Assembly: GCA_024650095.1 (NCBI GenBank)
Contig: JANKMV010000144.1
Span: 1 to 5,885, forward strand
From: Bacillota bacterium
Lineage (GTDB): Bacteria > Bacillota > Dethiobacteria > Dethiobacterales > Dethiobacteraceae
Length of the DNA: 5,885 nt
Direction of reading: 5' to 3'
Part shown: positions 1-5,885 of the stretch, piece by piece
Position numbering within the stretch: the first letter of the stretch is position 1
Layout: every line of letters begins with the position of its first letter
Position numbers and translations under genes: made by a program
Notes under the pieces: model-generated
What the model saw: only the letters and a program-made list of their open reading frames with translations
What the model was told of the DNA's origin: nothing
Database searches by the model: none

Positions 1-1048
1 CCACGTATCCTTCTACTCCTGTCATTTGACCGGCAAAAAAAAGATTGGCATCATTGGCGAACTGTAGAGTGGGCCGTAAAACCTCGGGAGAGTTAATATA
101 TGTATTACGGTGCATAACACCGTAACGAACAAATTCTGCGTGCTCCAAACCAGGGATCATGCTAAAAACACGTTTTTGTTCGGGCCAGCGCAGGCGAGTT
201 TGAAATCCTACGATGTTATATAGCGTAGCTGTAGCATTATCTTGGCGTAACTGTACCACCGCATGGGGGAGTTTGCCTGTGCGGGGGTCGATGAGCCCCA
301 CAGGTTTCATGGGGCCAAAAAGTAAGGTTTCATAACCCCGCGCGGCCATTACTTCAACGGGCATACAACCTTCAAAGTATTTTTTTTCTTCTGTATCACA
401 GTGTCCTTCATAAATTTCAGCTGTAGTTAGCGCTTGGTAAAAAGCTCTATATTCTTCTTCATTTAAGGGACAATTTAAGTAATCTGCGCTTCCTTTATCA
501 TAGCGGGATGCACGGTAAATACGATTCTCGTCGATAGACTCCACAGTTAGGATGGGGGCAGCCGCATCATAAAAGTAAAGTGAATCAGTACCCGTTAAGC
601 GACCAATTTGATAAGCCAGTGCTTCCGATGTTAAGGGACCGGTGGCAATAATAACGGGGCCCTCTTCTAGAGAAGGAATTTCTGTCACTTCTTTGTCTAT
701 GCGTGTGATGCGAGGATGCGCATCAATGGCTGCCGTTACAGCCGAGGCGAAGGATTCGCGGTCGACGGCCAAAGCACCACCTGCGGGAACGGCATGTGCA
801 TCCGCACAAGCCAAAATCAATGAATTGGATCTACGCATTTCTTCTTTTAATAAACCCACCGCATTTTCCAACGAAGCTCCGCGTAAAGAGTTACTGCATA
901 CTAATTCTGCCAGCGCACCTGTATGATGGGCAGGCGTCATTTTAGCGGGACGCATCTCGTACAAGACGACATCGCAACCTCTTTGAGCAGCTTGCCACGC
1001 CGCTTCTGCACCCGCCAATCCGCCCCCCACTACAGTAATTTTAGCCAT
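1..1048 (-). CDS. trmFO: TrmFO, folate/FAD-dependent tRNA m5U54 methyltransferase (3' end outside window)
   Basis: Cytoplasmic flavoprotein that makes 5-methyluridine at position 54 of the tRNA T-loop, taking the carbon from 5,10-methylene-tetrahydrofolate with reduced FAD. The visible 349 residues are the N-terminal four fifths of a family usually about 435-440 aa long; the frame is open to the window edge, so the gene is cut off, not broken. Seen: the FAD-binding glycine motif [13 protein letters not shown] (residues 6-18), YEMRP (30-34), [10 protein letters not shown] with Cys51, [38 protein letters not shown] with Cys228, [10 protein letters not shown], and the late motifs [13 protein letters not shown] and [13 protein letters not shown]. 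The two cysteines correspond to the family's functional pair (Cys53 and Cys226 in B. subtilis). The ATG is fixed by a strong GGGAGGAG site six bases upstream and by the glycine motif right after it. It overlaps the end of topA by 8 bases, so it is translated from the same mRNA. Identification is very secure. Confidence 0.97.
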   Translation of the reverse strand, partial: MAKITVVGGGLAGAEAAWQAAQRGCDVVLYEMRPAKMTPAHHTGALAELVCSNSLRGASLENAVGLLKEEMRRSNSLILACADAHAVPAGGALAVDRESFASAVTAAIDAHPRITRIDKEVTEIPSLEEGPVIIATGPLTSEALAYQIGRLTGTDSLYFYDAAAPILTVESIDENRIYRASRYDKGSADYLNCPLNEEEYRAFYQALTTAEIYEGHCDTEEKKYFEGCMPVEVMAARGYETLLFGPMKPVGLIDPRTGKLPHAVVQLRQDNATATLYNIVGFQTRLRWPEQKRVFSMIPGLEHAEFVRYGVMHRNTYINSPEVLRPTLQFANDANLFFAGQMTGVEGYV

Positions 1049-3179
1049 GAGAATCTCCTCCCACAGCTGCTTTTTTATCTTTTTTGCTGTTCTTCTTTTT
1101 CTTATTTTTTGCTAGAGACTCTCCCGATAAAATATGACCACATTCTTTATTGGCACATTGGAGCGTCTTTCCTTTTAGTACGGTTACGTAGCCACAGGTT
1201 GGGCATTTCTCTTTTTGTGGCACATCCCAAGTCGTAAAGCTACAATCAGGATAGCCACTGCACCCATAGAATTTCCGTTGACGTTTCGTTTTGCGTTCCA
1301 CAAGCGGTTTTCCGCAATCAGGGCAAGGAACATCTAACTCTACAACAATGGGTTTTGCAAAGCGACAATCGGGAAAGCCAGGACAGGCAAGAAACTTACC
1401 ATAACGTCCCATTTTATAAACTAAACGTCGCCCACAATTAGGACATTCTTCATCACTTTCCTCAGGCACAATCACTACTTTTTCCATGTGATCTTCAGCC
1501 ACTTTTAAACGTTTAGCAAAATCACCATAGAAGTTGCGAATTAAATCCACCCATTCTTGTTTGCCATCTGCAATTTGGTCTAACTTTCCTTCCATTTGCG
1601 CAGTAAAGTCCACATCTAATACATCGGGAAAGAATTCTAACAGTTGATCTAACACGACACGGCCTAATTCGGTAGCATAAAAAACCTTTTTTTCACGTGT
1701 TATATAACCACGCGCTTGTAGGGTGCCAATAATGGGGGCGTACGTACTGGGGCGGCCAATACCCTTTTCCTCTAGCGTTTTAACAAGCATTGCCTCGCTA
1801 AAGCGAGCCGGTGGTTGCGTGAAGTGTTGATCCGGCATAAATTTTAATAGCTTTAATTTCTCTGCCGGGACTAATTCAGGCAAGAGACCACTTTCTTCAT
1901 CTTCTTCATCATCTCGACCCTCAATATAGAGCTTCATGAAACCGGCAAATTTAATTTGTGAACCGGTGGCACGGAAGTCAAATGCAACCACTTTTATCTT
2001 TGCTGTCACAGTATCGTAGACAGCTGCACTCATTTGACTGGCTACATAACGGTCCCAGATTAGTTTATATAAACGGTACTGATCCCGAGAAAGGAATTCT
2101 TTCATACGAGCGGGTGTGCGAGACACAGCAGTGGCACGAATCGCTTCGTGAGCTTCTTGTGCCCCTTTTCTAGCGGCAAAAACTGGAGGCTTATCAGGCA
2201 CATACTCTTTGCCATACGCGTCTGCTATATGGTGACGGACTTGAGTCTGGGCATCCGGCGAAATTCTCGTGGCATCGGTGCGAATGTACGTAATTAAGCC
2301 CACAACGCCTTCTTTACCGAGCTTCAACCCTTCATAGAGCTGTTGAGCTACAGACATTGTTTTACGTGCGGTAAAACCCAACTTTCTTGAAGCTTCTTGC
2401 TGCAAACTACTGGTGGTAAAGGGCGCAGCAGATTTCCGGCGGCGTTCTTTTTTTACCACATCATCTACAACAAAATCGTGACCTTTTATCTCCGTGAGAA
2501 TGCTGTCTACCTCTGCCTGGGTTTGTGGTACATGCTTTTTACCATTTTTCCCATAGTAGCGGGCACTAAACGGTGCCTCCACTGCTTGCAAGCGAGCATC
2601 TAATGTCCAATATTCTTGCGGTACAAAGCGTTCTATTTCATCTTCCCGTTCCACAATTAATCGTAGGGCCACAGATTGGACACGACCCGCAGACAGTCCC
2701 TTTTTTACCTTTTTCCAAAGCAGAGGAGATATTTTATACCCCACCAACCGATCCAATACCCGACGCGCTTGTTGCGCATCCACTTTGTCCTGGTCAATCA
2801 GACGAGGCTTTTTAAAGGCTTCTTTAATGGCCTTTTCCGTAATCTCGTTAAACTCTACTCGACAAGGGGTGTCATCATCGATACCCAGTGCTTTTGATAA
2901 ATGCCAGCAGATTGCTTCCCCTTCGCGATCAGGGTCAGCTGCAAGAAAAATCTTTTTTACACTTTTACTCGCGCTTTTTAATTCCTTAAGAACATCGCCT
3001 TTACCGCGGATCGTAATATACTTAGGCGTGAAATCATTTTCCACATCAATACCAATCTGACTTTTAGGCAAATCAATCACATGGCCTAGAGAGGCAGTGA
3101 CACGATAGCGTGATCCGAGGTATTTTTTTATCGTTTTCGCTTTTGTCGGTGATTCTACAACCACCAAATAGTCTGCCAT
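1041..3179 (-). CDS. topA: DNA topoisomerase I (type IA, omega protein)
   Basis: Relaxes negatively supercoiled DNA by transient single-strand cleavage through a 5'-phosphotyrosine, balancing gyrase. The 712 residues match the bacterial family's usual size (B. subtilis about 690). Order of domains: N-terminal TOPRIM with VVVESPTKA (Glu9) and the acidic DPDREGE cluster (Asp82, Asp84, Glu86) that binds Mg2+; the type IA core with [14 protein letters not shown] (161-174); the active-site block [14 protein letters not shown] with catalytic Tyr298; the EAHEAIRAT block (342-350); and [19 protein letters not shown] (466-484). Three C-terminal four-cysteine zinc ribbons follow: Cys579/582/599/605, Cys619/622/640/646 and Cys659/662/675/680. 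The protein ends in a lysine-rich tail (691-703), probably DNA-binding. An acidic loop lies at 422-429. The ATG is preceded by GGGGGTG at suitable spacing. It sits 59 bases after dprA and overlaps trmFO, so it is probably in their operon. All catalytic residues are present and there is no sign of damage. Confidence 0.98.
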   Translation of the reverse strand: MADYLVVVESPTKAKTIKKYLGSRYRVTASLGHVIDLPKSQIGIDVENDFTPKYITIRGKGDVLKELKSASKSVKKIFLAADPDREGEAICWHLSKALGIDDDTPCRVEFNEITEKAIKEAFKKPRLIDQDKVDAQQARRVLDRLVGYKISPLLWKKVKKGLSAGRVQSVALRLIVEREDEIERFVPQEYWTLDARLQAVEAPFSARYYGKNGKKHVPQTQAEVDSILTEIKGHDFVVDDVVKKERRRKSAAPFTTSSLQQEASRKLGFTARKTMSVAQQLYEGLKLGKEGVVGLITYIRTDATRISPDAQTQVRHHIADAYGKEYVPDKPPVFAARKGAQEAHEAIRATAVSRTPARMKEFLSRDQYRLYKLIWDRYVASQMSAAVYDTVTAKIKVVAFDFRATGSQIKFAGFMKLYIEGRDDEEDEESGLLPELVPAEKLKLLKFMPDQHFTQPPARFSEAMLVKTLEEKGIGRPSTYAPIIGTLQARGYITREKKVFYATELGRVVLDQLLEFFPDVLDVDFTAQMEGKLDQIADGKQEWVDLIRNFYGDFAKRLKVAEDHMEKVVIVPEESDEECPNCGRRLVYKMGRYGKFLACPGFPDCRFAKPIVVELDVPCPDCGKPLVERKTKRQRKFYGCSGYPDCSFTTWDVPQKEKCPTCGYVTVLKGKTLQCANKECGHILSGESLAKNKKKKNSKKDKKAAVGGDSHG
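1055..1062 (-). promoter_or_regulatory. Ribosome binding site of trmFO, inside topA
   Basis: GGGAGGAG, six bases before the trmFO ATG, is a near-perfect anti-16S match. It lies within the last codons of topA, and the topA stop codon (1043-1041) is downstream of the trmFO start. This arrangement suggests that translation of trmFO is coupled to termination on topA, and it decides the trmFO start. Confidence 0.85.
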
Positions 3180-3238
3180 ATGGCACCCCCAACAATCCTC
3201 TGCATTCTATATTACTACTTATACCAATTCGACAATCC

Positions 3239-4309
3239 CTATACACGTAAATAGAAGTTTCCTGATAATTTCTTTAAATAACCGCCTAATTCCAACTCAA
3301 CTAACAAACTAGAGAGTTCGGCCGCCGAAAATTCTGATCTAGCAATGATTTGGTCAAAATGAACAGGTTCGTACTCCAACACCGCAAGCAAAGTCGCCTG
3401 GGCGGACGTAAATTGTGAAGTGGCGGCCACTTCCTCAAAGGGAATTTGCCCCATCGTTAGCATTATATCTGCTGCATTCTCGGCTACAGCCGCCCCTTCT
3501 TTAAGTAAACGATGACAACCCCGACTACTGGGACTATGAATACTACCAGGTACAGCGAAAACCTCACGTCCTTGCTCTAACGCACAATCAGCGGTAATTA
3601 ACGCACCGCTTTTTTCGGCGGCCTCAACGACCACCACTGCACGGGTGAGACCACTAATTATACGGTTACGCATGGGGAAGTGGCCTGGTTTCGGTTGTAC
3701 ACCGGGAGCAAACTCGCTTATAACAGCACCACTTCGGACAATTTTTTCTCTCAATCCACGATTTTCCGGTGGATAGCACACATCAAGACCGCAGCCGAGC
3801 ACTGCCACCGTCTTTCCTGGCGCGCGTAATGCCCCGAGATGGGCACAGGTATCAATGCCACGTGCCATGCCACTAACCACCACATTGCCCGCCTGTGCCA
3901 GTTCGTATGCCATTTTATCCGCTACGGCTCGACCATACGCTGTGGCTTTACGCGATCCCACAATGGCGATACCACTCTGCAGCAAAGCATCTAGGTCTCC
4001 TCTATAATATAACACAGCGGGCGGATCATATATTTCACGCAAAAGTTGTGGGTAATGAGCATCTGCAAGAGTGAGCACTGACAAACCTAAATCAAGACAG
4101 TGTTGCCACTCCTGCTGCGGTTCTATCCGCCCTCGCTCGCGGATAAATGTAGCCGTAACTTTTGGTGGTAGGCCCGCTTCATCAAGTTTTTCTGCCTCTT
4201 GCGTAAACGCCTTTTTTGCACTGCCGTATGTAGTAACTAGGTGACGAATGCGACGTGCACCCAACACAGAAACACGATTCAATGCCAGCCAATATGGCAG
4301 ATCATTCAT
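3239..4309 (-). CDS. dprA: DprA/Smf, DNA-processing single-strand DNA-binding recombination mediator
   Basis: In naturally competent bacteria DprA protects incoming single-stranded DNA and loads RecA on it; it is also widespread in species not known to be competent. The 356 residues show the full architecture: an N-terminal helical/HhH-like domain (about 5-60, starting YWLALNRVSVLGARRI); the Rossmann-fold DprA core (about 85-285) with IAIVGSRKATAYG (115-126), VVSGMARGIDTCAH (144-157), VAVLGCGLDVCYPPEN, the FPMRNRIISGLT block (211-222), the SGALITA block (234-240) and VPGS (253-256); and a C-terminal winged-helix domain (about 303-356), common in Bacillota. The start fits the family N-terminus and has GGAAGGGG seven bases upstream. 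It is the first gene of the leftward set, ahead of topA and trmFO, as in B. subtilis. It is preceded by a long untranslated region that contains a terminator, so its expression may be attenuated. Competence itself cannot be inferred from this gene alone. Confidence 0.97.
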   Translation of the reverse strand: MNDLPYWLALNRVSVLGARRIRHLVTTYGSAKKAFTQEAEKLDEAGLPPKVTATFIRERGRIEPQQEWQHCLDLGLSVLTLADAHYPQLLREIYDPPAVLYYRGDLDALLQSGIAIVGSRKATAYGRAVADKMAYELAQAGNVVVSGMARGIDTCAHLGALRAPGKTVAVLGCGLDVCYPPENRGLREKIVRSGAVISEFAPGVQPKPGHFPMRNRIISGLTRAVVVVEAAEKSGALITADCALEQGREVFAVPGSIHSPSSRGCHRLLKEGAAVAENAADIMLTMGQIPFEEVAATSQFTSAQATLLAVLEYEPVHFDQIIARSEFSAAELSSLLVELELGGYLKKLSGNFYLRV

Positions 4310-4386
4310 TTTTATACCCCTTCCGGCGCCTTGCCTTAGATTCTACGCAACGTGAGGGATTCCTGCTCATTACCATATAATACCTT

Positions 4387-4414
4387 AAAAATAGCCGAAC
4401 ATCATCCGTCCGGC
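4387..4414 (-). terminator. Rho-independent terminator between the SOS-like promoter and dprA
   Basis: Read leftward, GCCGGAC, a 7-base loop and GTTCGGC form a 7-pair stem (one G-U) followed directly by TATTTTT. The U-run is present only in the minus-strand direction, so the signal acts on transcripts heading to dprA. It lies about 180 bases after the predicted transcription start at about 4568 and 78 bases before the dprA ATG. No gene ends here, so it must terminate a small RNA or attenuate the operon leader. The stem is of moderate strength; pairing was found by eye, with no energy calculation. Confidence 0.55.
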
Positions 4415-4543
4415 ACTCACTTCATACTATAGTAAATGATATCGCTTTCTTTTTGCAACGTATAAATACCATACCGTACATTTCTTTTTCTTTGAGCACG
4501 TATCCCGTTCTCCAAAAAACTATTGTTGAAAATGGGCACTCAC
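4412..4543. repeat. Pair of 9-base direct repeats in the dprA leader
   Basis: GGCACTCAC occurs at 4412-4420 and again at 4535-4543 (GTGAGTGCC in the transcript). The copy nearer dprA forms the start of the terminator's 5' arm; the other lies near the 5' end of the putative leader RNA. GTGCTC at 4499-4494 can pair with GAGTGC in either copy (six pairs, two of them G-U), which would allow alternative folds. With only nine bases, chance cannot be excluded. Confidence 0.35.
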
Positions 4544-4574
4544 CATCTACTCATCCCCTTCCCTATTTTTTCTC

Positions 4575-4603
4575 ATTATAACATAGAGACAGAAAGCGAA
4601 CAA
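4575..4603 (-). promoter_or_regulatory. Sigma-A-type promoter reading toward dprA
   Basis: On the minus strand, the -35 TTGTTC (4603-4598), a 17-base spacer and a perfect -10 TATAAT (4580-4575) form the best promoter in the intergenic region. The -10 is of the extended type (TGTTATAAT), which offsets the weak -35. Predicted start is near 4568, giving an untranslated leader of about 260 bases before dprA. The LexA-like palindrome covers the -35, so binding there would block RNA polymerase. Confidence 0.6.
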
Positions 4604-4610
4604 GCGTTCT
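4597..4610. promoter_or_regulatory. Candidate LexA (SOS) operator
   Basis: CGAACAAGCGTTCT contains the perfect GAAC-N4-GTTC palindrome (4598-4609) known as the core of the Gram-positive LexA/DinR box. It agrees with the B. subtilis form CGAACRNRYGTTYC at 13 of 14 positions, only the last base differing. It coincides with the -35 hexamer of the minus-strand promoter, the position expected of a repressor site. The rightward gene's candidate promoters lie farther away (11 and 59 bases beyond), so control of that gene is less likely. The sequence match is seen directly; LexA binding is inferred, and lexA itself is not in this window. Confidence 0.55.
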
Positions 4611-4620
4611 GTTGGCATAA

Positions 4621-4650
4621 TTTATACAATGATACCAAGGATGCTATAAA
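4621..4650 (+). promoter_or_regulatory. Candidate promoter 1 of the deacetylase gene
   Basis: TTTATA (4621-4626, 4 of 6 consensus bases), an 18-base spacer and TATAAA (4645-4650, 5 of 6) preceded by TG-C, an extended -10. It would give an untranslated leader of about 75 bases. It competes with the downstream candidate, and I cannot decide between them from sequence alone. Confidence 0.4.
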
Positions 4651-4668
4651 TACCCAACAAGAAGGTTA

Positions 4669-4697
4669 TTGACGTTAGTTGCGAGCTGCTGTAATGT
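4669..4697 (+). promoter_or_regulatory. Candidate promoter 2 of the deacetylase gene
   Basis: TTGACG (4669-4674, 5 of 6 consensus bases) with a 17-base spacer to a poor -10, TAATGT (4692-4697, 3 of 6). The leader would be about 28 bases. The good -35 with a weak -10 could indicate an activated promoter, or the match may be chance. Confidence 0.3.
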
Positions 4698-4715
4698 TAG
4701 AATTAGTACAAGTAT

Positions 4716-4722
4716 AGGTGGG
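4716..4722 (+). promoter_or_regulatory. Ribosome binding site of the deacetylase gene
   Basis: AGGTGGG, nine bases before the ATG at 4732, is a reasonable Shine-Dalgarno sequence. Together with the lipoprotein signal that begins at this ATG, it fixes the start. Confidence 0.7.
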
Positions 4723-4731
4723 AATATAAAA

Positions 4732-5885
4732 ATGAAACTGCATATTTTAACTTTACTTATGATTATCCTTTTCGTGACAGGTTGTCAAACATCCGCTGGG
4801 AGCACAAAAGATCCGCAACCAGATCCATCGGACAAGCAACCCACAACGGAGGATCCTCACCTTCCCGCTACAGAGACTCCAAAACCAGAGCATGAAACTG
4901 AAGACTGGCGTACCTTCCAACCCAATGAAGTAGGTCAAATCATGATCTTAATGTATCATGAAATTGGTGGTCAGGAAGGAACCTGGACACGAAATGTAGA
5001 GAATTTTCGTCATGACCTAGACGTCCTTTATCAAGAAAATTATCGTCCGGTTAGCTTACATGATTTTGTCGCAGGCACGATCGATGTTCCTGCAGGGACA
5101 ACTCCATTCGTTCTGACCTTTGATGATGGCACCAGCGGTCATTTCCGCTTTCTGGAAGAGGACGGAGAACTTGTACTCGATCCCGATAGCGCGGTTGCCA
5201 TTCTTTTACAAATGGGTGAAAAATACGAAGACTTTACTCCTGCAGGGACCTTTTATCTTTACTACCCAGTACCTTTTAGACAACGGGATCTAATTGCAAA
5301 AAAACTTCAATTGTTAGTTCAATGGGGATTTGAAATCGGCAACCACGCTTATAATCATGAGAACCTTGCACAAATCACACGAGAAGAAGCCACTATGGCC
5401 TTGGCTAAAAATGTTCGCTCCACACAGGAGTATGTACCCGGTTATCAAGTACGAAGCCTTGCCCTTCCCTATGGAGCCCGACCCAAAGAAGATGATCACC
5501 TTACTCAAGGCAGTTGGGACGGTACAGACTATAAAAATAATGCCATTCTACTGGTGGGAGCAAATCCAGCGCCTTCGCCGTTTGATACACGTTTTGATCC
5601 CTATAGCTTACCGCGCATTCGAGCTGATGGGACAGAATTACCACGTTGGCTTGATTCCTTCCGTAAGCACCCGGAAAGACGTTATGTTAGTGATGGTGAT
5701 CCTGATATCATTACAGTACCCGCAAGCCTTTCAGAAAAAATTAATCGGATAGGACAAAACAATAGTGATGCATTAATTATGTCGAATGCAAATGAATATG
5801 TACGCACTGAAATTGATAACACAGAAAGCAAAGTTAGAGAAATTGCTTATAATGCAGTTCTTGAAAAAGAAGCAATCATTGATTG
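4732..5885 (+). CDS. Lipoprotein with NodB-type polysaccharide deacetylase domain (3' end outside window)
   Basis: Predicted lipid-anchored protein on the outer face of the membrane, with a carbohydrate esterase family 4 fold; such enzymes remove N- or O-acetyl groups from peptidoglycan or other glycans. At least 384 residues are visible and no stop is reached. Residues 1-18 are a lipoprotein signal peptide (MK start, hydrophobic run, lipobox VTGC, lipidated Cys18). A Pro/Thr/Glu-rich spacer follows (about 19-61). The domain begins near IMILMYHEIGG (70-80). Motif 1 is LTFDDG (128-133: Asp131 likely base, Asp132 metal). Motif 2 is GNHAYNH (203-209: metal ligands His205 and His209). Motif 3 is LALPYG (243-248). 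The usual motif-3 Arg and the late His are not evident; instead there is LLVGANPAPSP (273-283). After YVSDGDPDIITVP (317-329) comes an AT-rich extension. It is transcribed away from dprA. The fold is secure; substrate, and whether it is an active deacetylase, are unknown. Confidence 0.88.
   Translation, partial: MKLHILTLLMIILFVTGCQTSAGSTKDPQPDPSDKQPTTEDPHLPATETPKPEHETEDWRTFQPNEVGQIMILMYHEIGGQEGTWTRNVENFRHDLDVLYQENYRPVSLHDFVAGTIDVPAGTTPFVLTFDDGTSGHFRFLEEDGELVLDPDSAVAILLQMGEKYEDFTPAGTFYLYYPVPFRQRDLIAKKLQLLVQWGFEIGNHAYNHENLAQITREEATMALAKNVRSTQEYVPGYQVRSLALPYGARPKEDDHLTQGSWDGTDYKNNAILLVGANPAPSPFDTRFDPYSLPRIRADGTELPRWLDSFRKHPERRYVSDGDPDIITVPASLSEKINRIGQNNSDALIMSNANEYVRTEIDNTESKVREIAYNAVLEKEAIID

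Larger units (their letters stand above)
4387..4568 (-). ncRNA. Putative leader RNA or small RNA upstream of dprA
   Basis: The interval runs from the predicted start point of the 4575-4603 promoter to the U-run of the terminator, giving an RNA of about 180 nt. Possible internal hairpins are ACGGUAU/AUACGU around a GGUAUUU loop (one bulged G), UCA-UU-UAC/GUAUGA around UAUA, and a long-range GAGUGC/GUGCUC pairing. It matches no riboswitch, T-box, 6S or SRP consensus that I know. Only very short open frames are present (8 and 19 codons), so it is unlikely to encode a normal protein. Its existence as an RNA is inferred from the promoter and terminator alone. Confidence 0.35.
4310..4731. other. 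Divergent intergenic region between dprA and the deacetylase gene
   Basis: 422 bases with no normal-length gene on either strand. It holds, from left to right, the dprA ribosome binding site (GGAAGGGG, about 4317-4324), a weak possible second dprA promoter (ATGATG, 17 bases, TATTAT at 4382-4377, minus strand), the terminator, the putative leader RNA, the minus-strand promoter with its LexA-like site, and two candidate rightward promoters. The 9-base sequence GGCACTCAC occurs twice (4412-4420 and 4535-4543), and TATAAATACC occurs twice (4461-4470 and 4645-4654). Confidence 0.75.

Noticed and set aside
642..1237. Plus-strand open frames of 94 and 104 codons
   Set aside because: They are antisense to trmFO and the end of topA, whose protein motifs are unmistakable, and the translations resemble no protein family.
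1958..3060. Several plus-strand open frames of 68 to 91 codons
   Set aside because: All lie antisense within topA, overlap each other in different frames and lack plausible ribosome binding sites or recognisable domains.
3180..3238. Possible separate topA promoter (TTGTCG with TAATAT or ATATAG) in the dprA-topA gap
   Set aside because: Spacing is 15 bases for the better -10 and the other -10 is poor; the evidence is too weak to annotate.
4422..4481. 19-codon minus-strand frame (MYGMVFIRCKKKAISFTIV) inside the putative leader RNA
   Set aside because: It has no proper ribosome binding site and is no longer than expected by chance. It is noted because an SOS-controlled short basic peptide would be interesting if it were conserved.
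4310..4570. Known riboswitch or T-box in the dprA leader
   Set aside because: I looked for the conserved sequence blocks of T-box, SAM, TPP, FMN, cobalamin, purine, yybP-ykoY, fluoride, guanidine and ZTP elements and found none.
4461..4654. Ten-base direct repeat TATAAATACC (4461-4470 and 4645-4654)
   Set aside because: It is a low-complexity AT-rich match; one copy is already explained as a -10 region and no third copy or regular spacing supports a binding-site array.
4753..4938. Minus-strand open frame of 61 codons
   Set aside because: It is antisense to the signal peptide and spacer of the lipoprotein gene; its hydrophobic look comes from the complement of that sequence.
5314..5752. A minus-strand frame of 64 codons and a plus-strand frame of 140 codons
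   Set aside because: Both are out of frame with the deacetylase gene, whose conserved motifs run continuously through this stretch.
1..5885. CRISPR array, insertion sequence, tRNA or rRNA gene, phage attachment site
   Set aside because: No regularly spaced repeats, transposase motifs, terminal inverted repeats or tRNA-like cloverleaf were seen on either strand.

Overview
The window reads as a chromosomal segment of a Gram-positive, low-to-mid GC bacterium of the Bacillota. It is probably a clostridial lineage, but I cannot name a genus. The evidence is the gene order dprA - topA - trmFO (as in Bacillus subtilis smf-topA-gid), the folate/FAD-dependent TrmFO (typical of Bacillota), strong GGAGG-like ribosome binding sites, and an extracytoplasmic lipoprotein deacetylase.

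Layout. Positions 1-4309 hold three genes on the minus strand, transcribed leftward in the order dprA (4309-3239), topA (3179-1041) and trmFO (1048 to beyond position 1; its 3' end is outside the window). topA and trmFO overlap by 8 bases, and the trmFO ribosome binding site lies inside topA, so these two are almost certainly co-transcribed. dprA and topA are 59 bases apart. Positions 4732-5885 hold a plus-strand gene, cut by the right edge, for a lipid-anchored polysaccharide deacetylase-like protein.

The roughly 420-base divergent intergenic region (4310-4731) is the most interesting part. On the minus strand it has a well-formed promoter (TTGTTC, 17-base spacer, extended -10 TGTTATAAT). 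A palindrome CGAACAAGCGTTCT covers its -35 element and closely matches the Gram-positive LexA (SOS) operator. Between this promoter and dprA lies a Rho-independent terminator (4387-4414). The promoter therefore makes either an SOS-controlled small RNA of about 180 nt, or a long attenuated leader for the dprA-topA-trmFO operon. Candidate promoters for the deacetylase lie at 4621-4650 and 4669-4697.

Functionally, the leftward genes are housekeeping or DNA-handling: loading of RecA on incoming single-stranded DNA (DprA), relaxation of negative supercoils (TopA), and tRNA m5U54 formation (TrmFO). The rightward gene acts outside the membrane on an unknown carbohydrate. A LexA-type site in front of dprA would link this DNA-processing operon, or a small RNA beside it, to the DNA-damage response. 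That link is an inference.
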